NCBI GenBank assembly: GCA_905199445.1
Contig: CAJKGK010000019.1
Location: 6,257 to 70,256 of the forward strand
Source: an uncultured Lachnospiraceae bacterium
Lineage (GTDB): Bacteria; Bacillota; Clostridia; Lachnospirales; Lachnospiraceae
Reading direction: 5' to 3'
DNA length: 64,000 nucleotides
Shown here: positions 41,571 through 49,919 of the stretch, in pieces
Position numbering within the stretch: position 1 is the first letter of the stretch
Layout: each line of letters opens with the position of its first letter
The notes under the pieces: model-generated
Seen by the model: only the letters and a program-made list of their open reading frames with translations
The model's database searches: none
What the model was told of the DNA's origin: nothing
Position numbers and translations under genes: made by a program

Positions 41571-42314
41571 ATGATGCAGTTATACCCAACAATTCATATT
41601 AAAAACGGAAGATGTTTTAACCCTTCGGCGGCTCCGCTTAAACGACAGAATATTTATACAAGCAATCCGGCTGTGCTGGCGCGTATTTATGAAGATGCCG
41701 GCGCCTCGTGGCTGCATATTGTCGATGTGGACGGTGCGTCTATGGGAATGCCTGTAAATAGCGAAATCGTGAAATCCATTACAGGCAGTGTTCACATCCC
41801 TGTACAGGTGGGTGGAGGCGTTCGGAGCGTGAAGGATATCGACTACTATCTGAACATGGGAGTAACCAGAGTTGTGTGTAGTACAAGACCGGCCCAGAAC
41901 CGAAATTTTAATACCGAGGTTATTTCTCTTTTCGGCAGTGAGCATTATGTGGTGGGTATTGATGCAATTAACGGTATGGTGGCCATTGACGGGCGGGAGC
42001 GGTTCAGTAAGTTTAATGCTATTTCGCTCATTAATGTGCTCAGTGAGCTTGGTGTGGAAAATGTGGTATATACCGATGTGATCCGTTCATCTTTGCACAG
42101 CGGCCCCAGTATTGAAAACACCAGAGAATTGGTAATGAAAAGCAATATGAATATTATTACTGCCGGTGGCATTTCATCGCTTTCTCATCTGGATCAGATT
42201 GAAAAGCTTGGTGTATCCGGTGCGATTATTGCCACAGCGCTATATGACGGCAGCATAGATCTTAGAGAAGCGATTAACAGATTCGAGAAAGGACGGCGCA
42301 GGGATGATCAATAG
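41571..42314 (+). CDS. HisA-like (beta/alpha)8 protein with altered active site
   Basis: 247 residues, the normal length of HisA (ProFAR isomerase), and in the hisA place of the operon. The barrel is intact: WLHIVDVDGASMG, VQVGGGVRSVKDIDYYLNMG and TAGGISSLSHL are present. Yet the first strand reads YPTIHIKNGRC, with His9 where HisA has the catalytic Asp of A-I-D-[IL]-K. The loop usually written R-D-G-T is RSSL (172-175). The V-R-L-x-x-G loop after strand 1 is missing. Asp131 in GIDAING is kept. It may be a divergent isomerase or a non-catalytic partner. It overlaps hisIE by 11 bases. Confidence 0.75.
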   Translation: MMQLYPTIHIKNGRCFNPSAAPLKRQNIYTSNPAVLARIYEDAGASWLHIVDVDGASMGMPVNSEIVKSITGSVHIPVQVGGGVRSVKDIDYYLNMGVTRVVCSTRPAQNRNFNTEVISLFGSEHYVVGIDAINGMVAIDGRERFSKFNAISLINVLSELGVENVVYTDVIRSSLHSGPSIENTRELVMKSNMNIITAGGISSLSHLDQIEKLGVSGAIIATALYDGSIDLREAINRFEKGRRRDDQ

Positions 42315-43518
42315 TTTAAAAGAGCCGGCAGTGATTTTACAGCCTTTTGAGGATTGTGTATTAAGCCCGGATACAGTGAATATGTATTTGGATTCCATAT
42401 GTGTGATGGAAGCAGACGGTGCCGGGCGGATTTTGATTTGTGATCAGAGAGATGAAAGTAAGGCGTCTATGGAACCGGTGAATACCCGGGAAGAAAGCCT
42501 GCTGGATCTGATCAAGCATGTACAGCCGGCCTGTGATGTACCTGTGGATGTATATCAGGTGTATCATCGGTTCGAAGATGTTAAAAAAGTTTTATATGCC
42601 GGTGCAGCGACGGCCCTGATCTGTCCTGACGAGGGCGGCGGTATGGCGGTTTTAAGGGAAGGCCTTTTAAGGTTCGGTACCGAAAAGGTGGGAATCCTGA
42701 TTAAAGATGGACAGCTTTGTGCTTCTGTACTTGACGGCCTCTACCAGGAAGGATGCAGACGGTTTTACGTATCCCGGGATTTATCCCGAAAACTGGTATC
42801 AATCTGGGGGATTCCTGAGGATGTGCAGGTGACCATCTATGTTTTACCCTGCGAGACTTTGCCGGAGCTGATTCAAGGCCGGTCTGTTTTAAGCCCGGCC
42901 ATGGACTTTTCCAGGTTTAAAACAAACAGTGAAGGTCTTGTGCCGGTGATTGTTCAGGATTATCAAACCAGTAAGGTTTTAATGCTGGCGTATATGAATG
43001 CACAGGCCTATCAGGAAACGCTGAGAAGCGGGCGAATGACCTATTACAGCCGCAGCCGAAAGTGTCTGTGGAAAAAGGGAGAAACATCCGGCCACTACCA
43101 GTATGTGAAATCGCTGGATATTGACTGTGATTATGATACCATTTTAGCACGGGTGGCTCAGGTGGGGGCTGCCTGCCATACAGGCCATGAAAGCTGCTTT
43201 TTTACAGAACTGGCTAAAAAGGAATATAATGTATCAAATCCGTCAATTATACTGGAAGAGCTTATGGAAACCATCAGGGATCGAAAGGTTCATCCAAAGG
43301 AAGGCTCATATACCAATTATCTGTTTGATAAAGGCATTGACAAGATCCTGAAAAAAGTAGGAGAGGAAGCCACGGAGATTGTGATTGCAGCCAAAAATCC
43401 GGATAAAGAGGAGCTGAAATACGAAATTTCGGATTTTCTTTATCATGTGATGGTTTTAATGGTTCAAAAGGATCTGACATGGGATGAAGTGATGGCGGAG
43501 CTTCATCAAAGGCATTGA
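42304..43518 (+). CDS. hisIE: HisIE with an extra N-terminal HisF-like domain
   Basis: 404 residues, about twice the usual HisIE. HisI (phosphoribosyl-AMP cyclohydrolase) spans about 200-300 with YYSRSRKCLWKKGETSGH and the Cys/His Zn2+ sites DIDCDYDT and CHTGHESCFF. HisE (phosphoribosyl-ATP pyrophosphohydrolase) spans about 311-404 with KVGEEATEIVIAAKN. Residues 1-195 have no catalytic motif. They line up by eye with the middle of HisF: RILICDQRDES, then PVDVYQVYHRFEDVKKVL, then AGAATALIC and FGTEKVGILI. The G-G-G phosphate loop is replaced by YQV. This part may be structural or a partner of the HisA-like protein. Confidence 0.85.
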   Translation: MINSLKEPAVILQPFEDCVLSPDTVNMYLDSICVMEADGAGRILICDQRDESKASMEPVNTREESLLDLIKHVQPACDVPVDVYQVYHRFEDVKKVLYAGAATALICPDEGGGMAVLREGLLRFGTEKVGILIKDGQLCASVLDGLYQEGCRRFYVSRDLSRKLVSIWGIPEDVQVTIYVLPCETLPELIQGRSVLSPAMDFSRFKTNSEGLVPVIVQDYQTSKVLMLAYMNAQAYQETLRSGRMTYYSRSRKCLWKKGETSGHYQYVKSLDIDCDYDTILARVAQVGAACHTGHESCFFTELAKKEYNVSNPSIILEELMETIRDRKVHPKEGSYTNYLFDKGIDKILKKVGEEATEIVIAAKNPDKEELKYEISDFLYHVMVLMVQKDLTWDEVMAELHQRH

Positions 43519-43535
43519 AAAGGAGGCGTTAAGCG

Positions 43536-43652
43536 ATGACATTACTTACGGCATTTTTGACTTATCTGGGAAAATATATTCTGCTGATTTGTGTGGCAGT
43601 GGCAGGATTTATTCTGGGTAAGAAATACAGAGACAAAAAAACAGCGAAATGA
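43536..43652 (+). CDS. 38-residue single-span membrane protein
   Basis: ATG at 43536 follows AAAAGGAGG by nine bases. The product begins MTLLTAFLTYLGKYI, has a hydrophobic core (ILLICVAVAGFILG) and ends in a basic tail KKYRDKKTAK. It is too short for common ORF cut-offs. The strong ribosome site, the clean helix and the position as last gene of the his operon support it. Similar tiny membrane proteins occur in Lachnospiraceae under unreliable names; its function is unknown. Confidence 0.75.
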   Translation: MTLLTAFLTYLGKYILLICVAVAGFILGKKYRDKKTAK

Positions 43653-43656
43653 GCAA

Positions 43657-43685
43657 TTGACAAAGCTTTCAATTGATTTTATAAT
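43657..43685 (+). promoter_or_regulatory. Consensus promoter of alaS
   Basis: TTGACA (43657-43662), 17-base spacer, TATAAT (43680-43685). It starts five bases after the small membrane-protein gene; the predicted start near 43692 falls in the next hairpin. Confidence 0.88.
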
Positions 43686-43688
43686 AGA

Positions 43689-43730
43689 TTACTGGCATAC
43701 TGGCGTGTAGTGTGCCGGTAATTTGTTTTT
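43689..43730 (+). terminator. Hairpin at the his/alaS boundary
   Basis: TTACTGGCATAC (43689-43700) pairs with GTGTGCCGGTAA (43710-43721), 12 bp with two G-U pairs, followed by TTTGTTTTT. It can end the his operon transcript. Because the alaS promoter fires into its first arm, new alaS transcripts should lack the full stem. No T-box is seen before alaS. Confidence 0.75.
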
Positions 43731-43797
43731 ATGGAAATATGTGGATTGATCATAAAAAATTTTACCATAAAAACCTGAAAATACAGGAGGCAAAAAA

Positions 43798-46440
43798 GTG
43801 AACAAACCTTATGGATTAAATGAATTAAGAAGAATGTATCTTGAATTTTTCCAGAGCAAAGGCCATCTGATTATGAAAAGCTTTTCTCTGATTCCTCATA
43901 ATGATAACAGCCTGCTGCTGATTAATTCCGGTATGGCACCCCTTAAACCTTATTTTACAAAGCAGGAGATTCCGCCCTGCAATCGTGTGACCACTTGTCA
44001 GAAGTGCATTCGTACAGGCGACATTGAAAATATCGGAAAGACAGACCGCCACGGTACATTTTTTGAAATGCTTGGAAACTTTTCTTTTGGAGATTATTTT
44101 AAACATGAAGCTATTGCATGGTCATGGGAATTTTTGACAAAGGTAATCGGGCTTGAGGCAGACCGTCTTTATCCGTCTGTCTATGTGGAGGACGATGAAG
44201 CATTTGAAATATGGAATAAAGAAATCGGTATTCCTGCTGACCGCATTTTCCGGTTTGGCAAGGAAGATAATTTCTGGGAACACGGTGCCGGACCTTGCGG
44301 ACCATGTTCTGAAATTTATTATGACCGTGGTGAAAAGTATGGCTGCGGCAAGCCGGGCTGTACGGTAGGCTGTGAATGTGACCGTTATATGGAAATCTGG
44401 AATAATGTGTTTACCCAGTTTGAGAATGACGGTCATGGCAACTATGAACTGCTGGAAAGTAAAAATATTGATACCGGCATGGGTCTGGAACGTCTGGCCA
44501 GCATTGTTCAGGATGTGGATTCTATTTTTGATGTGGACACAATTAAAGCACTGAGAGAACAGGTATGTGAACTGGCCGGTGCTGTATACAAAGCAGATGC
44601 AAAGAAGGATGTTTCCATTCGTATTATTACAGATCATATCCGTTCTGTAACTTTTATGGTTTCAGACGGTATTATGCCTTCCAATGAAGGCCGGGGCTAT
44701 GTTCTGCGCCGTCTGCTGCGCCGGGCTGCCCGCCATGGACGTCTTTTGGGGATTGGCGGAAAATTTCTTGCAGACCTTAGCAATACGGTAATTGAAACCT
44801 CCAGAGACGGTTATCCGGAACTGGAAGAAAAGAAAGCATTTATTTTCAAGGTAATTACCGAGGAAGAAGATAAATTTAATAAAACCATTGATCAGGGACT
44901 GAGTATTCTTAACGAGATGAAGGCCGGCGTTCTGGCTCAGGACAGCCGCGTGCTTTCCGGTGCAGATGCATTCAAACTTTATGATACTTATGGTTTCCCT
45001 CTGGATTTGACGGAGGAGATCCTGGAGGAAGACGGGATTACCATTGATCAGGAAGGCTTTAAGGCCGCTATGGACGAACAGCGGGATAAGGCCAGAAAGG
45101 CCAGAAAAACAACAAACTATATGGGGGCCGATGTAACGGTTTATCAGTCCATTGATCCTGCACTGACCAGTGAATTTGTGGGTTATGCGTACAGCGAATA
45201 TGAATCCCCGGTAACTGTTCTTACAACGGAAGACGAGATTGTGGATGCCCTGGTGGACGGCCAGAAGGGAACCATTTTTGTAGAAAAAACCCCATTTTAT
45301 GCCACCAGCGGCGGTCAGGAAGCTGACCATGGTGTTATTACCTGCGGTGACAGTGTATTTGAGGTTAAGGATACAATCAAGCTTTTAGGCGGCAAGATCG
45401 GCCATGTCGGTGTTGTCACTAAGGGGATGTTTAAAACCAGCGATACGGTAAAATTAAAAATTGATACAAAGAAACGTCAGGATACGGCTAAGAATCACAG
45501 TGCCACGCATCTGCTTCAGAAGGCGCTTCAGATGGTTCTGGGCAATCATGTTCAGCAGGCCGGTTCCAGTAATAATGAAGATCGCCTTCGCTTTGACTTT
45601 ACTCATTTTTCATCATTGACATCGGATGAACTTGCCAGAGTGGAAAGTATTGTCAATGATGAAATCGACGCTAATCTGGCAGTACTTACAAAGGTTATGG
45701 ATATCGAGGAAGCCAAAAAGACCGGTGCTATGGCTTTGTTTGGTGAAAAATATGACCAGAATGTCCGCGTTGTCAGCATGGGGGATTTTTCACGAGAGCT
45801 TTGCGGCGGTACTCATGTATCCAATACAGGAGTTATCCGGGCATTTAAAATTATTTCCGAGACTGGTGTCGCTGCCGGTGTGCGCCGAATTGAGGCATTG
45901 ACCGGAGACGGTGTATTTAAATATTATGAAAATCTTGAACAGGAATTAAAAAATGCGGCACATGCGGCTAAGGCCGAACCCTCAGCGCTTGTCAAACGTA
46001 TTGAATCCCTGCTGGATGAGATCAAAACGCTGACAGTGGAAAACGAAAAGCTGAAAAATAAAATGGCCAAAGAAGCATTAGGTGATGTGATGAATCAGAT
46101 TCAGACGGTAAAAGGAATTTCCTTGCTGGCGGTCAAAGTGGATGATGTGGATATGCCGGGGCTGATGAATCTGGGCGATCAGCTAAAGACAAAGCTGGGC
46201 GAGGGGGTTATTGTCCTTGCATCGGCTAAAGACGGAAAAGTCAGCCTTTTAGCCATGGCTACAAAAGGCGCTATGAATCAGGGTGCGCACGCAGGCAATT
46301 TGATTAAAGGCATTGCCGGCCTTGTAGGCGGCGGCGGTGGCGGACGCCCTAACATGGCTCAGGCGGGCGGAAAAAATCCGGCCGGCATTGATCGGGCTTT
46401 AGAGGCTGCTGTGCAGGTACTTGACGGACAGCTGGGCTGA
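43798..46440 (+). CDS. alaS: Alanyl-tRNA synthetase
   Basis: 880-residue full-length enzyme. Start is GTG at 43798 after ACAGGAGG. The class II catalytic domain has FFEMLGNFSFGDYFKHEAI (about 80-98), the GAGPCGPCSEIYYDRG segment and GMGLERLAS. The editing domain has the Zn2+ site HSATHLL and CGGTH (about 661). The C-terminal coiled-coil and C-Ala domain end in a glycine-rich GGGGGGRPNMAQAGG. Cysteine-rich insert CGKPGCTVGCECD at about 182-194 may bind a second zinc. The capA-like gene overlaps its stop. Confidence 0.98.
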   Translation: MNKPYGLNELRRMYLEFFQSKGHLIMKSFSLIPHNDNSLLLINSGMAPLKPYFTKQEIPPCNRVTTCQKCIRTGDIENIGKTDRHGTFFEMLGNFSFGDYFKHEAIAWSWEFLTKVIGLEADRLYPSVYVEDDEAFEIWNKEIGIPADRIFRFGKEDNFWEHGAGPCGPCSEIYYDRGEKYGCGKPGCTVGCECDRYMEIWNNVFTQFENDGHGNYELLESKNIDTGMGLERLASIVQDVDSIFDVDTIKALREQVCELAGAVYKADAKKDVSIRIITDHIRSVTFMVSDGIMPSNEGRGYVLRRLLRRAARHGRLLGIGGKFLADLSNTVIETSRDGYPELEEKKAFIFKVITEEEDKFNKTIDQGLSILNEMKAGVLAQDSRVLSGADAFKLYDTYGFPLDLTEEILEEDGITIDQEGFKAAMDEQRDKARKARKTTNYMGADVTVYQSIDPALTSEFVGYAYSEYESPVTVLTTEDEIVDALVDGQKGTIFVEKTPFYATSGGQEADHGVITCGDSVFEVKDTIKLLGGKIGHVGVVTKGMFKTSDTVKLKIDTKKRQDTAKNHSATHLLQKALQMVLGNHVQQAGSSNNEDRLRFDFTHFSSLTSDELARVESIVNDEIDANLAVLTKVMDIEEAKKTGAMALFGEKYDQNVRVVSMGDFSRELCGGTHVSNTGVIRAFKIISETGVAAGVRRIEALTGDGVFKYYENLEQELKNAAHAAKAEPSALVKRIESLLDEIKTLTVENEKLKNKMAKEALGDVMNQIQTVKGISLLAVKVDDVDMPGLMNLGDQLKTKLGEGVIVLASAKDGKVSLLAMATKGAMNQGAHAGNLIKGIAGLVGGGGGGRPNMAQAGGKNPAGIDRALEAAVQVLDGQLG

Positions 46441-46457
46441 TGCAGAAGGAGACGCCC

Positions 46458-47816
46458 ATGAAAGAAATCAAAAAATTAGCGATCGTTCTCGGCTGTGCGG
46501 TATTTTTTATCGTCTTTTACATTCTGTGCGCTAACAGCGCACGGTCTGCAAAGGACTATTACGCACAGTATAACGGGGATTCCGATATAAAGACAAAACC
46601 CTATACTTCGGTGGAGGATGCAGTGCGAAAATATGCTGCAGCCAACATTGAAAAGGAAATTACGATTACCGGTGTGGGCGACATCATGTTTTATGATTAT
46701 CAGATGGACCGGGCTTATGACAGTACAAAGGGGACTTTTGATTTTTCACCCAGCTTTACGGCGATCGCGCCTTATCTGGCTCAGTCGGACTATGTGTTGG
46801 GCAATCTGGAAGGCACGGCTGCAGGAAAAGATAAAGGGACCTCCAGCAACAGCTACGGTTACTGGGCGGATGTAAACCAGATGAATTTCAATATTCCGGA
46901 ACAGGCGCTGGCAGATCTTAAAACTGCGGGGCTGGATATGGTGACAACCGCCAATAATCATTTGCTGGACAGCGGCAGCGAAGGGGTGAGTGCAACGATT
47001 GACCATATCGCTGAGGCCGGATTGGATCAGACAGGATCGTTTAAAAACAAAACGGATCAGAAATATACCATTAAGAATATTAACGGTGTAAATGTAGGAA
47101 TCATTGCCTACACTGGATTTTTGAACGAATCCCCCCAGGAGGCGGACCAGTATGATGTAAACAGTCTGGATGGTCAGGCTGATTTGGATAATTACAATGA
47201 GTCCAAAGTAACACTGCTGTGCAGCCAGATTCAGGAAATGCGCTCAAAGGGGGCAGATGTTGTTGTTGTGAATCTTCATTTCGGCACAAAATATGCCTCT
47301 GAACCTGGAGAGAACCAAAAAGCACTGGCTAAAAAGCTTGTGGAATCCGGAGCTGATATTATTTTTGGAAGTTATCCTCATGTTGTACAGCCGATGGAGG
47401 TTATAGAGACAGTCATGGCCGATGGCACCGCGCATACGGGGGTTGTATTTTATTCTCTGGGTAACTTTATTTCTTCAATGCAGTATCAGTCAGATAACGG
47501 CTATCCCAGAGATTTGGGTATTATTGCCAGTGTAACGCTTAAGGTGACCAGCCGGGGGACACAGCTTGAATATGCACAGATTATTCCTACTTTTGTAGAT
47601 TGGACAGATCAGGATATTGCCGTGCTTCCGCTGTGTGAGGCCCATGACCAGCCGGAAGCCTTCAAGGATCGGCTGGAATACTATGATATTGAACGTATCA
47701 ATGCCGGATATGGGGATACGGGCGTCATTCAAACCGTGATCGGTAATTCGGGACTCAATTATACATATTCTGACTATAAATATAAAATTATGTTGGAAAA
47801 ACAGTTGACGAATTAA
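46458..47816 (+). CDS. CapA/PgsA-like metallophosphatase-fold protein, membrane anchored
   Basis: 452 residues. An N-terminal signal anchor (LAIVLGCAVFFIVFYILCAN, about 6-25) puts the rest outside the membrane. The PGA_cap domain shows GVGDIMFYDYQ, GNLEGT, NNHLLDSGSEGV, NLHFGTKYASEP, GSYPHVVQPMEV and FYSLGNFISSMQ. Related proteins serve in poly-gamma-glutamate or capsule synthesis, but no capB/capC genes are near, so the role is open. ATG at 46458 follows AAGGAG by about seven bases; an ATG at 46440 shares bases with the alaS stop. Confidence 0.88.
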   Translation: MKEIKKLAIVLGCAVFFIVFYILCANSARSAKDYYAQYNGDSDIKTKPYTSVEDAVRKYAAANIEKEITITGVGDIMFYDYQMDRAYDSTKGTFDFSPSFTAIAPYLAQSDYVLGNLEGTAAGKDKGTSSNSYGYWADVNQMNFNIPEQALADLKTAGLDMVTTANNHLLDSGSEGVSATIDHIAEAGLDQTGSFKNKTDQKYTIKNINGVNVGIIAYTGFLNESPQEADQYDVNSLDGQADLDNYNESKVTLLCSQIQEMRSKGADVVVVNLHFGTKYASEPGENQKALAKKLVESGADIIFGSYPHVVQPMEVIETVMADGTAHTGVVFYSLGNFISSMQYQSDNGYPRDLGIIASVTLKVTSRGTQLEYAQIIPTFVDWTDQDIAVLPLCEAHDQPEAFKDRLEYYDIERINAGYGDTGVIQTVIGNSGLNYTYSDYKYKIMLEKQLTN

Positions 47817-47832
47817 AAAAATATGCTATAAT
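47805..47832 (+). promoter_or_regulatory. Promoter of rpsU
   Basis: TTGACG (47805-47810), 16-base spacer, TATAAT (47827-47832). Its -35 lies within the last codons of the CapA-like gene. Confidence 0.82.
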
Positions 47833-47908
47833 GCATATAGTGCTATGAAATATATACCCACAGTTGTATAAGCACAATACGCAACTGGAGGGAGGTAAGG
47901 TGTGAGCT

Positions 47909-48085
47909 ATGTCAAACGTTATCGTTAAAGAAAACGAAACTCTGGACAGTGCTTTACGCAGATTCAAAAGAAACTGTGCAAAAGCTGGTATCCAGCAGGA
48001 AATTCGTAAGAGAGAACATTACGAAAAACCAAGCGTTCGCCGCAAGAAAAAGTCCGAAGCTGCGAGAAAGCGCAAGTTTAAATAA
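47909..48085 (+). CDS. rpsU: 30S ribosomal protein bS21
   Basis: 58-residue basic protein, starting MSNVIVKENETLDSALRRFK and ending in an Arg/Lys-rich tail (RRKKKSEAARKRKFK). It is the standard bS21 of the small subunit. GGAGGTAAGG lies about nine bases before the ATG. It has its own promoter and a strong terminator. The following genes yqfC, yqfD, phoH and ybeY give the usual Firmicutes order. Confidence 0.97.
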   Translation: MSNVIVKENETLDSALRRFKRNCAKAGIQQEIRKREHYEKPSVRRKKKSEAARKRKFK

Positions 48086-48100
48086 TGAAATTTATTTTCC

Positions 48101-48133
48101 AAAAAGCTATAACCTTGTGTTATAGCTTTTTTT
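48101..48133 (+). terminator. Terminator after rpsU
   Basis: AAAAAGCTATAAC (48101-48113) pairs with GTTATAGCTTTTT (48119-48131), with seven T in the 3' arm and tail. Confidence 0.93.
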
Positions 48134-48176
48134 GCGTGCATATACTGTAAAAAGTCCGGCAAAGGAAGGGTCCGCC

Positions 48177-48539
48177 GTGAAAAGGAAGTCAAAGCATAAA
48201 GCGATTGTGGGGCAGGTAGAGAAATCCTGTTTTCGTAAAAAAAAGGCCCCGGATGATGAATCTATTAAAGCGATATTGAAAAAGCCTATGGATTATATGA
48301 ATATTGCTGCAAAACCGCTTCCCCTGATCCGTTTGTCCGGAAACGGAAGTATTTATATTGAGCAGTATAAAAATATTATGGAATACACGCCGGAACGGGT
48401 AAAAATACAGCTGGAACAGCTGCAGCTTCAGATTGAGGGACGAAAACTGGCCATTATGTATTTTTCCAAGGAGGATATAAAAATCTGCGGTGTGATTTTG
48501 CAGATGACATTTTCGGGCAATTTACAGACGGGGGTTTAG
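48177..48539 (+). CDS. yqfC: Sporulation protein YqfC
   Basis: 120-residue protein of the YqfC family, produced in the mother cell of spore formers. PLIRLSGNGSIYIEQYKNIM and YTPERVKIQLEQLQLQIEGR (about 40-90) are the core, ending in LAIMYFSKEDIKICGVI. Start: GTG at 48177 after AAGGAAGG; the frame reaches back into the rpsU terminator and those residues are not credible. CATATACT at 48139-48146 resembles a sigma-E -10 box, but no well-placed -35 is seen. yqfD follows after four bases. Confidence 0.88.
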   Translation: MKRKSKHKAIVGQVEKSCFRKKKAPDDESIKAILKKPMDYMNIAAKPLPLIRLSGNGSIYIEQYKNIMEYTPERVKIQLEQLQLQIEGRKLAIMYFSKEDIKICGVILQMTFSGNLQTGV

Positions 48540-48543
48540 ACTT

Positions 48544-49839
48544 ATGGGAAGAATTGCAGGTTGGATTAAAGGAAGCGTCACCTGCGGTATCAAAGGTGAA
48601 GACAGCCATCGGTTTATGAATTTGTGCCGCAACAGAGGAATTTATTTGAGAAATGTTTACGTCTCCGGAGAAGCGGGAAGTGAAGGCAAGACCGAAAAGT
48701 CCCCTTCTTTGAATGGACAGCCAGAGCCGGAAATGACAGTTTTTGATATAAGTCTTAATGATTTTTGGAAATTAAGGCCTGTTGTAAAAAAAAGTCACTG
48801 TGTCCCCAGGGTGCTCAGACGCAAAGGGCTGCCTTTTGTTCTTCAGAGGAGTAAAAGACATCCTTTTTTTTATTCTGGCATACTTCTTCTGCTGGTTTTG
48901 TTGTATATACTTTCAAGTCGTATATGGGATATTGAGATTCAGGGAAATTTAAAATATTCAGATCAGCGGCTTGTTGAATTTATGTCTGAAGTGGGCATTC
49001 ATACAGGAATGGCTAAATCCATGGTGGATTCAAAATGGCTGGAGGATGAGCTGAGATTGAAATATAATGATATTTCATGGGTCTCTGCAAAAATTACAGG
49101 TACAAAGCTGGTTGTACAGATTAAGGAGGCCGATTTAAAGGCTGATGAAGAAAAATCCGCCGCACCAGGAGATATTGTGGCCGATAGCGATGGGATGATT
49201 GAATCCATTGTTGTGCGCAGGGGAACGGCTGCTGTGGCACCAGGAGACTGGGTTCGTGCAGGCGATGTATTAATTTATGGGAAAGTGGATATTTTTAATG
49301 ATGACGGGAGTGTGGGTGCCACCCATCCGGTGCGGGCTGACGGAGATGTGACCGCCAGAATAAAGGTCTTTTGCCAGGATTACTATCCGGCCTATACCAT
49401 CCATAAGAATTATACAGGAAATAAACGGTCCCGGTGGGAGTGGACACTGTTTGGAAAAACAGTATCTTTGGGAACACTGGATTTTAGGGAAAAGCAAAAT
49501 GGATTTTTGGAACATGGGGAGGATACAGATCAGGGATATGAGATGGTGTCTGAAATGGTTAAATACCGGCTGACCCCCAATTTTTACCTGCCGTTGACAC
49601 TGAACCACACGGTTGTCCGGGCCTATGAGCCACAAAAGGTCTGGTATTCCAGACAGGAACAGGAACGACTGGCCAGGCAGGTTTTGGAAGATAAACTGAC
49701 GGCTTTTAAGAAAGAAGGAGCGCAGATTATTGAAAATCAGATTCAGTGTGTTTTTACGGAAAAAAATTACGGAATATATGGCAGCGTGGAAATGATCGGG
49801 CCTATGGGTACCTTCAGAGAAAATTCCCAGCTTTACTAA
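48544..49839 (+). CDS. yqfD: Sporulation protein YqfD
   Basis: 431 residues. The N-terminal cytosolic part (about 1-100) has CRNRGIYLRNV. A membrane helix YSGILLLLVLLYILSSRIW lies at about 109-127. The extracytoplasmic part begins with IEIQGNLKYSDQRLVEFMSE, a POTRA/FtsQ-like fold, and ends with the YqfD domain proper (KYRLTPNFYLPLTL). It is needed for efficient sporulation in Bacillus relatives, with an unclear mechanism. It is co-transcribed with yqfC. Confidence 0.92.
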   Translation: MGRIAGWIKGSVTCGIKGEDSHRFMNLCRNRGIYLRNVYVSGEAGSEGKTEKSPSLNGQPEPEMTVFDISLNDFWKLRPVVKKSHCVPRVLRRKGLPFVLQRSKRHPFFYSGILLLLVLLYILSSRIWDIEIQGNLKYSDQRLVEFMSEVGIHTGMAKSMVDSKWLEDELRLKYNDISWVSAKITGTKLVVQIKEADLKADEEKSAAPGDIVADSDGMIESIVVRRGTAAVAPGDWVRAGDVLIYGKVDIFNDDGSVGATHPVRADGDVTARIKVFCQDYYPAYTIHKNYTGNKRSRWEWTLFGKTVSLGTLDFREKQNGFLEHGEDTDQGYEMVSEMVKYRLTPNFYLPLTLNHTVVRAYEPQKVWYSRQEQERLARQVLEDKLTAFKKEGAQIIENQIQCVFTEKNYGIYGSVEMIGPMGTFRENSQLY

Positions 49840-49860
49840 TCCTGGATTATCTGCTATAAT
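49832..49860 (+). promoter_or_regulatory. Promoter of phoH-ybeY
   Basis: TTTACT (49832-49837), 17-base spacer, TATAAT (49855-49860). The -35 overlaps the last codons of yqfD. Confidence 0.72.
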
Positions 49861-49919
49861 AATTCATTATTTAAACTTAAATTAATTTGAATTAATTTTA
49901 ACCAGAATTTAAGGAGCGA

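Noticed and set aside
43686..43797. T-box leader before alaS
   Set aside because: The leader is only about 100 bases and lacks the conserved T-box sequence and specifier stem. The his leader (37602-37710) lacks them too.
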